A stretch of DNA of 64,000 bases from Liolophura sinensis (lineage: Eukaryota > Mollusca > Polyplacophora > Chitonida > Chitonidae), in assembly GCF_032854445.1 (NCBI RefSeq), contig NC_088300.1:10166001-10230000 (forward strand). Reading direction: 5' to 3'. Under the pieces are notes generated by a model. It saw only the letters and a list, made by a program, of their open reading frames with translations. It did no database searches and was not told where the DNA came from. This document shows, piece after piece, positions 35,401 through 47,443 of the stretch. Numbering within the stretch: position 1 is the stretch's first letter; every line of letters begins with the position of its first letter. The position numbers and the translations under genes are program-made.

Positions 35401-38400
35401 ATTTTATTAACTTTTTTTAAAACTTCTTTTATTATGAAGATATAGGGAACGTTTATGTTTTTAGCCAAATTTTTGACATACTCTACAGGTACTTCCTTTC
35501 TGGACTTAAGGCGACATGCCTGATCACATGATATCAATAACACGTGTGTACCTGAAACAGTTCCCTGTTTACAGAGTATTAAATAAATTTTAGCTTAATT
35601 TAACACATACTGTAGACAAAGTTTGTCGGGCAGGCCATTATTTTCCTGCACTCTTCGTAAGGTGACATACACATCAAGTAACCACTCAAATGGAACCATG
35701 AAGGTCATTTGTCATGTTCCAGTGACTGGCTCGTACTTCAGCTCCTGACCTATATTGTGTATGAATGACACGAACATATTTGATATGAAGGTGAGCATGT
35801 GACTATGACACATTTTTGTTATTTTTCTCTGCACGTATGGGTTACTAAAATAGTAAAACCCTGCGTTAGGAATAACACATGATACAGTATGAGATGTGGA
35901 GGTGTATAACCACAAAAAAAAAAAAGAAACACAACAAGTGTCGGACATTTCATGATTTTGTAGAGTAAAACCAAATCCTCACCTCACAGAGCCGTTAACA
36001 TCTTCCTTTTCAGTGTAAAATGTTCCTTTCTTAAGTTACCAAAGTGATGACAAATAAACCAAAAATTTATCAATGTTACACAAATACTGGTAACTCCTAG
36101 CAACACATCATACTTCGTCACAGGGGAATCCTACTTCACTATCAAAAGGTTAGATTTTATTTCTATGTATCCAACAGAAAATCTACATACTTGAAACTTG
36201 ACCTTGTATTTCTTCCACCTGTATTCACATCAAAACCTATGGCGTAGGCTGGACAGGGAAAAAGTCTGGCACGGTTAACTACAAATCCAGACTTACAATG
36301 CAAGGTGACTTTAGCCATCGCAAGTATGGCAAAATGTCTACTGTCCATTCCATGAACAATTCATTTTACCAGCAGTAAAATTTGATGTTCTCCACTCTCC
36401 TCTCATTAAAATTTTATTCTCAACCTTTAGAAAGAATCTTCTTTATATAATAAACAAGAATCTTTGAATCTGTAGATGGGAGACAATGCATGTGGGAAAC
36501 AAGAGGGGCTGATTTCACACAACGTTCAGCAGTGTACTGGGATTGTCTCCATTCTCTGGTTTTATACCATTAACCTCTCTATTACGGACTACATCTATAT
36601 AACCACATCTCCTGTAAAATACATGTACAGACTAAAAATTGCTGCCAGCCTTTGTAACTAGACAGACATGTGATTTGAATGAACTAGTCCTGAACTGATA
36701 TAGGTACCCATGGAGTAACTGGCATATCATCAGCTTGTTTACACAACACAATAAACCAGACATGACTGTGTTCACATGTGACCACAGGCTTTCCCACACA
36801 ATACATGCAGCTATGCTATAACTGTGTACTGTACGTTTTTTTCCATGTTCTGTATAGTTTTCCAGCCTCTACATTTCACCTTGCCCTGATGACCACATTG
36901 TACTGTATGGTTTTCCAGCCTCTATATTTCACCTTGCCATGATGACCACATTGTACTGTATGGTTTTCCAGCCTCTACATTTCACCTTAACCTGATGACC
37001 ACATTGTACTGTATGGTTTTCCAGCCTCTATATTTCAACTTGCCATGATGACCACATTGTACTGTATAGTTTTCCAGCCTCCACCTTTCCCTCTGCCCTG
37101 CTGACCACACTGTAGTGAATGGTTTCCCAACCTTTACATTCCCCACTGCCCTGCTGACCACATTGTAGTGTATAGTTTCCTAACCTCTACATTCCCCTCT
37201 GCCCTGCTGACCACATTGTAGTGTATGGTTTTCTAGCCTCTACATTCCCCACTGCCCTGCTGACCACATTGTAGTGTATGGTTTCCTAACCTCTACATTC
37301 CCCTCTGCCCTGCTGACCACATTGTAGTGTATGGTTTTCCAACCTTTACATTCCCCTCTGCCCTGATGACCACATTGTAGTGTATGGTTTCCTAACCTCT
37401 ACATTTCCCTCTGCCCTGCTGACCACACTGTAGTGTATGGTTTCCTACCCTCTACATTTCCCTCTGCCCTGCTGACCACATTGTAGTGTATGGTTTCCTA
37501 ACCTCTACATTCTCTCTGCCCTGCTGACCACACTGTAATGTATGGCTTTCCAGCCTCTACATTTCCCTCTGCCCTGCTGACCACATTGTAGTGTATGGTT
37601 TCCAACCTTTACATTCTCCTCTGCCCTGCCTGACCACACTGTAGTGTATGGTTTTGTTGTATTGTGAATGTTAGCAGGCCTTACACATAATCTGTTTTAA
37701 TCTGGTCTTGCAGTGGAACTGTAGGCATGGTGACCACCTACTGTTTTAATCCACCGCAACGCTGCATATCAGGGACCAGTCATGTATGTTATTGTTAGAA
37801 TTGTATGTCTGTATACCTTGTTAAAACTTGTTTGTTACTATGCTGTATGTTTTTTGTATAAAAATGTACTGTCACTTGTCAAGTGAACCCAGAGCCCCGA
37901 AACCACCGACTCTGTGATACAATTGTGCCATAGCTGAAGTTACACCAGCTAGTGTGAATCTGATTACAAATTGTAACCGGCATCACAATAGTTTCCTTAA
38001 CCTCTACATTTCCCTCTGCCCTGCTGACCACATTGTAGTCTATGGTTTCCCAACCTCCACATTCCCATCCGCCCTCTGACCACACTGTTCTGTATACACT
38101 GTACAATGTAAGGTCCTCACCTGATTTGACCTGTATGTGAGCCTCAGCAGGGCTAGTGTTTTTGCATGTGACACCAGCACTGGACTGAAAGGTATCTGAG
38201 TCACACATCCATGGAACTGCATTATCACCTAGTGTACATGTACCTAGTCCAGTGCTCCCAATAACAGACCAAAACACACACCGAGTACTAGTTTCCCCAA
38301 AATGAGCCTGTTTATATTATTCCCACAGAGACACTGACTTATTTATGATGATGAAATATCAGGAATTCTTACAAAGAGGCGTGTGCTATTTGTATATAGC

Positions 38401-41400
38401 ACAGCTGTTACTTGCAGTTTTATTATCACACTGCTGGCTACCCTAATACCTCAACCTTTTTGCATATGAAGGAGCAACTTTCAGTGCAATTTATGCAAAT
38501 TTTTTATTTCATTTTGGAGGCTTCACAGAAAGTATAATTTTATTAGCCAACACAGAATAATGCCTTCAGAATATGCATGAATAAACACCTTGCAAACATC
38601 TGAAAAGGTTGAAGAATTACTGTATATCATTCAGAAATCCACAGCATATTTCTTAGAGGGCATGATGCTGCCGCCTATGAACTCCCTAGAACTCTCTAAT
38701 CACTGTAACCAGAAGGGAAGGAATTATAGCAACCAAGTAACAAGTCACAGAGAAAGGCAGTAATTACCAACAGCGCAGCAGGGATAAGTAGATGTACTGT
38801 GTGTGCCAAGGCTAGCGTTTTAGCTCTAACCAAACATGTTCAACTGAGATGATTGTTGTTTTGCTATAATTAGATCAGAAAACAAAAAGACAAAGAATTT
38901 GAATCAGTGAAACAACTTTAATACAAAACCTCTTATTAAGATAGTAAAACAAAATCTGCTTCTAGCATGAGGATGGTAACAAAATCTAATTCTAACATGA
39001 GGGCAGTAACAACAAAATCTCCTTCTAACATCAGGATACCGATAGTATAAACACAAAATCCCCTTGTAAACATCAAGATAGTCGAACACAATTCACCTGC
39101 TGTTCACTGGTAATTGCAGACATGGCAGCGCTCAAATTTACACTGCTGACAGGTACATGCAGACACATAACATTATTAATATTTCAACAACTAAGAACCA
39201 GGTAACAAGACACCAGAAAGCATGCAAATTGTGTTGCGCTGGCATGCAGTAAAATTTTAAACACAAGTTATACATGTAGGTGTAATATGGGGAATAGGAG
39301 TTTGACTGATAGGTTCATTCAACTGGCACCGTTTTACTCAATCTCCACCTCTGTTATACAATGTCCATGTCCACTTTAGGATCTATAACATGTCTCCTAA
39401 GGGAGCCTGGCAGAGGTGTAACCAATTACAGCCAATGAAAACCCAGGAATTCCCCATGCCAACCACGACAACACGGCATCACTATGGCCCTAACAAGTGG
39501 AGGGGAAGACTGTCTAGACTAAAATTATCCTCATGGCAAACAATTGGCAGTAAGTGCACTGGCTATGTTTAAACAGGTCATTAAAGACCAAACTCAAGCT
39601 GCACTGCACGATAGATGTGCACGAGACCTTGAGCTGTACAATTATGCTGGTCTATTGCTCTAATTACACTACCTGTTCTCATCAAACCAGCTGTTTAAGG
39701 CATGCCAAGTTCACAAGAACTATAATTTTATCAGTCTACAGCATAATGCCTTCAGAATATGTTTGAATAACATACGAAAAGGTTGAAGGATTACAGTATT
39801 TTAATGTAATAGGGGTAGGTGCCTTTAAACTTGCCCCTACATTTCACAGAGAGAGAGGTTTTGTGAGTTATTATCTACAGATCTTTATACCTGGACAAGA
39901 TGATGACCTAGATAACACAGAGAGAAGTAGATCAATGTGTGACACCCATCTCCTAGCAATGGAAATATTTGTAATTTAGACTGAAAAAAACCTGAGAAGC
40001 TGTAATCTTAAACAACTGTGGTCTGAAGGCCAACTTACCATCATAACTCGCCCTGAAAAAAGTGTCTGAAAAACTACTGTCCTGATGTAAATTCTTTTTC
40101 ACATGGTGTCATGATGTCTCATGAGCAATGTTTGGTACCTGTGGCAGACCTATTGGCAGACTGCTTCATGAGCGATGTTTGGTACCAGATACAGGGCTGT
40201 GGTTTTCTCAACGTGTCACATGTTTATACCCTATATGGCAGACTGCTTTCATGAGCGATGTTTGGTACCAGATACTGGGCTCTGGCTTTCTCAACGTGTC
40301 CACATGTCTAAACTCAATAAGGAAGGCTTTTTTCATGAGCAGTGTCCTTTATCTGATACAGGGCTTTCTCCTGGTGTCAAATGTATCCTGCTTTAACAGG
40401 CCAGGCAGAAAAAGCACACGGCATTAAGCTGTAGACATATGTCGGGCTAATTCGTCCCTTCTCGACTAAAACAGTCCTCCGACTACATGATCAGCTTTAT
40501 AAAGGTTACATTCTTAACAACATTAACTACTGCTGAATAAATAAAGAATAGAAGTGCTCTTTTTAATTTAAACACTGAATTTAACAGATTACAAACACCA
40601 CCATGTTAAATTCTGTGAGTGTTTTTTTTTTTTTTTTTTTTGGAACAGGGATATAGTGAATCCATCCAACCCCACTGTCAGGCAGATAATACAGCCTGTC
40701 AAATAGGCCAATCAATATCACATGCAGAGTGTGGGAGTTGGAAACCTTTCAAAATCCAGCCGACATCCTAGCAGTATTTGCATTTCTCTGCGTAATAACA
40801 TCTTGACATTTTCAGAAGATGTAAAAACTTTCCAATTTGACATTCAGAAGTCATACCACTATGTTCATGGTACACATGGTACAAGTGTCATATGCTAACA
40901 TAACCATAACCACATGCGGACCAAAATTCAATGTGATCCAACAACCCCAATCACATGTAGTGCCCATTTCACAAAGAATGGCCAGCATAATATACATGTG
41001 TTCATTTATTTACCTGATTGGTGTTTTACACTGTACACAAGAATATTTCACCTGTACGACAGCAGAAAGCATTATGATGGCAGGAAACCAAGCAGAGCCC
41101 GAGGGAAACTCACAACCATCCACAGGTTGCTGCCAGACCTTCTCACAAACTGTACACTTGTAAAGCACCACTACAGCATCATGATGGATTTAGTACAAAT
41201 TTCCCTTGTAGTGACAAGTAACACTGCCTGTCCTAAACTGAACATCAGTGCCATAGCTCCTTCTTTGTACCTCAAATATTGATCAACCTTCTGCACATCA
41301 CACTTGACTTTAAATTAAAACTGTTTACACTATGGAAATAGACTGCAAGAATAAGAAAACATTAGTACTTTTGCCCTCACTTGAAAGTATACTTACATGT

Positions 41401-44400
41401 CCGATTACCGGACACTGCCATTCTCCTGAAGTGCCCTTTGTGTCAAAAAAATCTCCTCAGTGGCAAAAGCAATGCATGCCTTTCAACTGCAGTTGTTTAG
41501 GTTTAAAGTTCATAAATTTACACATATTTAATGTTGGATCCAGAATCAAGAAAAGTGGACCCATGATAATTCAATTACCATTCAGATTATGAAGGCCGGG
41601 AATTACTTTCAATTTACTTTTCAATGACGGCCTGGGGTAGTTATGATATAATGTGATGATCAGATGCATACGTCATCCGGGATGGCAGAGTTCTCCAAAT
41701 ATCAGTCAATACTAGCCATCCTTAGAGTGAATTTTTGGGCTAGGTATGTGTTGTGATGTGCACGTGGTAACGAGGCCCTTAAAAATGTATGAGGATCAAA
41801 ATATTGAACACTGAGGTGCCCTTCACCGGTGGCTCTACTCCCTGCCCTTCTGACACCAGATTAGGCCCTGAGTATACTGACACAAGATATGACGTCACAC
41901 CTACTCAAAGCATACTGACACCTGAAATGACGTCACACCCATTCACAGTTTACTGACACCAGACATGACATCACACCCATTCACAGTATACTGACATAAG
42001 TTTCAACGCCTCACCCAGGCACAGCATACTGACACCAGACTCAACGCCTCACCCACGCATAGTATACTGACACCAGACCCAACGCCACATCCAGGCACAA
42101 TATACTAAACCAGATTCAGTGCCTCACCCAGGCACAGTATACTGACACCAGACTCAAGGTCTCACCCAGGCGCAGCATACTATCACCATCCTCAACGCCT
42201 AACCCAGGCACAGCATACTAACACCAGATTCAGTGCCTCACCCAGGCACAGCATACTAACACCAGATTCAGTGCCTCACCCAGGCACAGCATACTAACAC
42301 CAGATTCAGTGCCTCACCCAGGCACAGCATACTAACACCAGATTCAGTGCCTCACCCAGGCACAGCATACTAACACCAGATTCAGTGCCTCACACAGGCA
42401 CAGTATATTAACACCAGACACGACGTCACAGAATACATATTTATTCCCTTAATCAAGTTGATGAACTTATTTTGTTGTGCAGAGGTAGGTTATATATTGC
42501 AGCATAAATTTTCCCATTTTCACGGCTAGTATATGTTCAAAGAGCTGAAACGCGGGGACTGCACATTTGCTTGCAAACTAGGACAGGCCTATGTCTGAAG
42601 ACGGAACAATATTCACACCTTCTGACGATAACAAGAGAATGGAGAAGTCAACCCAAAGCTGAACAATCAAGCCTCAGTCTGAACAGCAGGGAGAGGACAA
42701 TGGTCATGCTCATGATAACTTAAGAACCAGGCCTGAACAGGCTGTTTTACTGTCTGCACAAAAATCACTGGAGCATATCAATATAATATGCTGAAAATCA
42801 CTCCATTTCTTCACGTGTAACAACATATATGAAAGTTTACTTACCCTACAGGCTACATCAAGTTCATGAGGTAAACCTGAAATGCAGTGAGGTACATGTG
42901 CACATACTGCAGAGTACAACCTGGGATTAAGATAGACAGAATCTTAATTCCAGGTACACCTTACTGAGTGATTACCAAAGCCTTCCTCAGACAGCAGGCA
43001 TATACTGAATTTTACTTAAAAGTTTGCATTTTAAAAGAGGGCATTTATTCTGTATTGTAGTATATAATAATTATACTTTTTCTGATCTTAAATTCGGTCA
43101 AGCCTACCAACGTATATGTAGTTTTGTCTCCAAAATCAACTTAAAAAGGTGCACAAATCACATTTAAAGCTGCTCTTTCACATGCCAAGTAGAAATTAGG
43201 GTAGTTCCTTGTGAATAATATAGGTCACAGACTAGATCAACTTCACTCATAGCCACTCTCCATCTGCAACCAGAAACATCTGAGAAAAGATGTGGAATTA
43301 CCTTGTGGAATGTGTGGATTAAAAGAAGATAGACAAATTGTTTCAGCACACAGACATAAAAGTACATACAGTTCAGCACAGACATACATGTACATACAGT
43401 TCAGCACACAGACATAAATGTACATACAGTTCAGCACACAGACATAAATGTACATACAGTTCAGCACACAGACATACATGGTGAAACTGTTCAGCACAGA
43501 CATACATGTATATACAGTTCAGCACAGACATAAATGTACATACAGTTCAGCACATAGACATACATGTACATACAGTTCAGCACATAGACATAAATGTACA
43601 TACAGTTCAGCACACAGACATAAATGTACATACAGTTCAGCACGTAGACATACATGTACATACAGTTCAGCACACAGACATAAATGTACATACAGTTCAG
43701 CATGTAGACATACATGTACATACAGTTCAGCACACAGACATACATGTAGATACTGTTCAGCACAGACATACATGTATATTCAGTTCATCACAGACATAAA
43801 TGTACATACAGTTCAGCACATAGACATACATGTACATACAGTTCAGCATACAGACATACATGCATATACTGTTCAGCACAGAGATACGTGTACATACAGT
43901 TCAGCACAAAGACATACATTTACATACAGTTCAACACAGACATAAATGTACATACAGTTCAGCATGTAGACATACATGTACATACAGTTCAGCACACAAA
44001 CATAAATGTACATACAGTTCAGCACGTAGACATACATGTACATACAGTTCAGCACGTAGACATACATGTACATACAGTTCAGCACATAGAATGAATGAAT
44101 GATTATGGCTTAACGACACATCAGCAATATTTCAGCCACATCGTGGCGATCAGCACATAGACATACATGTACATACAGTTCAGCACACAGATATACATGT
44201 ACATACAGTTCAGCACACAGATATACATGTACATACAGTTCAGCACACAGACATACATGTACATACAGCTCAGCACATAGACATACATGTACATACAGTT
44301 CAGCACACAGATCCATACTTATGTACTTGATCCCTGACCTCTGACCAGACTTTTAACCACAGTGTACCAGTAAGATGAAACTTGACGGGAAATCCTGCTG

Positions 44401-47393
44401 CAGTTAAGAGTCTACAATCAGTCTCTGTACCAAGTCAAACACTGCCAAAAGCAGACACTTCTGCCATTAAGAACGATAGTGTAGCTTATATCATACATTA
44501 GTACCATACTATTCTAGACATGGATAAAGCACAATGTGTCAAGTAACTATTACAAAATGCCACCTTTCATCGAACTGTATCTGGCCCCCTGTTTCAACTC
44601 AATAAGGTGTTTAACCGCACATCTAGGCACCCGATTTCACCCTATTGGTTTACATTTACCATGAAATAATCTTCAACAAACTCACAAAATAAAATAGGCA
44701 TTAGTAATAAATAATCCTAGTTCAAAAGAGGTAAGGTCATAATTTTACATCCATGCTCCTTTATAAACATATTTATTCAGAAACGTATGTTATAAAAACT
44801 ATACTATGCATTATCTACAAAATCATAAACCTAAGCATAAGCATTGCGTAAGGAAAAACATGCTCCTCAGAAACCAAGCAGAGCGCTAAAAAAACAAAAA
44901 CATTAGAGGACTGCCTGATGGCATCACCTTGGCGATGTGGTGACAAGCACATGTGGAGCCTGGGTATCTATACCTAAATTGTGGATATATCTTACCCAAT
45001 GTGAGCAAAAGTCCAAAAGGGAACAACCTGTTTCTGATCCTTTTTCTTTCTTTTTTTGGTCTTTTTTTTTTTTTTGCCGTTCCATGTACTTATACACTCC
45101 CTTACTGTTATAGTGTAATAATCAACATTATCGATATATCACCAGGTAAATGGAAAAAATCAATTTGGTATTCACACAAACAACCTAATCTTCATCTCTC
45201 GAAAACCTAATAACAGTTCAATAATACTACACTGAAGTGCTGATGATACAGTAGAGTGCTGATACACTCAATACGATTACCACGATGTACAATTTACTGA
45301 TTTATTCAATAGATTAGAGCTTAGTGCCATATTCAAAAATATCTGTGAGGTTTACTGGCAGAGGAAACCAGGGAGAACTGTCTCCCATCGCCAAGTACTT
45401 GACAAATTCAAATAATCCCCCAAAAAAGGGTACTGGTTGACTGTTGATTGGTAGCTCCACAGGCCTTGTGTTTTAATGGGTATCCGATACCCATAAATAT
45501 ATCCGTAAATTGTTTTCACGAGTATCTATTTAGATACAGTACCAGTATATTATTGTTGTCAAAATTTGGTATGTATTTTATGCAACTATCCGGTTTTTCA
45601 TCAGTGTCCATATATATTTCTATAATGAGGTGAGGTTTCAAATTAATGGTTAATTTGGTGAGGTAATCAATGGAAAATCTTGTGAACATCGCAGCTGTCA
45701 ACCTGGTGTTGCATTCTCCACAATTCGGTTCTTTTCACACCATTATACCTGAATCACACATCAAGTCTTACGAAATCGAACTGCGGAGAATTTAGTGTGA
45801 ACTATCCATTTTTCTGTGGCTCAGCCAATGCCCTTAAATTTTTCAACATGCAATGCCAATCACATTACCACATCAGTGTTTAGCAACTTTGCCATAGAAT
45901 GGTCAATGTGGGAGCCTCTTTACAGCCATGTGTTGATCTGCTTGCAAGCAGCACGTGCAATTGGATGACATTGTATTCTTTAATATAAAAAGAACTGCAA
46001 TGTTGTTGCTTACATGAAGTACTCGCAAAACACAATTTGTGGATAAAATCAATTCAGTTCTGGACAGATATTATCTCTGTGGGTAAAGTAATAGCCATTG
46101 TGACAAACTGAAACCAACTTATTCATATCATTAGATTTACAGGTTTAAGATCAAAACATAAGAGTTTTCTTTTAAACCCATGTTATCGAAGAATCCCAAA
46201 AATGGCCCCTTATTATCTTGGTGTTACCTGTTGTGCTCCTAGTACATGGGTTGGATTGCACATCCCAAATTTCTTTGGCAATAAAATGTTTGATCCTTCA
46301 TATGAAGACAGAATCCTCTACATTATAAACACTGCTTAATTAACATTAGAAAATTTGGGACACAATTATTATATAAATGAAACTAAAGCTGGAAACAGGT
46401 TTCTCGGTACAGACTTTATTTTGCTAGGTTTGATAATTGTTGATCTGCAAAGAAACTGGCCATGAGGTTCCACTTCACTCTTTCTCAAAACTATCAGCAG
46501 GACAAGATTTTGGCAATACTTTTGCATGCTCACTCCCTGACTTAATTTTAAAATATGTATAAATAATAAAATGTAAGGTACCACTCATAAAAAAAAAAAG
46601 TTCAACAAATGTTTATTTGTGAATAATATGTAGCTCATTGTTTAAAACTTATGTTTGTATTGACCTAACATCCATTTTTGTTAAACATAAAGAACATACA
46701 TATATGCGCAATGTATTATTTTATGTTTTATTGTAATGATTTAAGAACATTTAGTTTGGATAAGATATCAAGGAGCATACACGGGAGGGGTCAAGGAGGG
46801 GTGTCGTTGTGTGGCTTTAACCACTAGACTTTCCCATCAACTTGTATCATTCACACAAAATACCATTTATGCCAGTACATTTATGTGCAAATAACTCCTC
46901 CGTAACCAACACGGCAAAGCACTGTGTTAAGCTGATGAGGAGAACAGTTACAATAACACATGAAGTGCATTGATAACTAGTTGGGGAAACTCATCCACAT
47001 GTTTCATCTACACAAAAAATCACTCTTTCAACAGCCATTCTCCAACCTCCACCACCCTCTACAAATATTGCTGACTGAGCCAAGAGCTTTAATCACTACG
47101 GCAATTGGTACATGAATTGTACATAATATCACACTAACAAAAATTTCCAATCCAACAAAATACTTCAAGATTTTGTATTTCATTAGCTGATATAAACTGC
47201 GACATAACATATTAATGCATTGCTAGTGCTAATCATTGCAATAACAATGCATTAAGAACAATTTTGTTAAAGACCAACTGAACCGCCATGCCCATAAAAC
47301 AGAGAAAGTATGGATACCCTCCCTCCCTCCAAACAATTCTTATCTTAATATAGTTTATTTGTTACAGCAACAGCAGAGGTTTTCAGATATATA

Positions 47394-47443
<50 letters not shown>

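Noticed and set aside
43448-44316. 165-codon and similar frames in the 30-bp array
   Set aside because: Unit length is a multiple of three, so openness on both strands is automatic; no start context or conservation.
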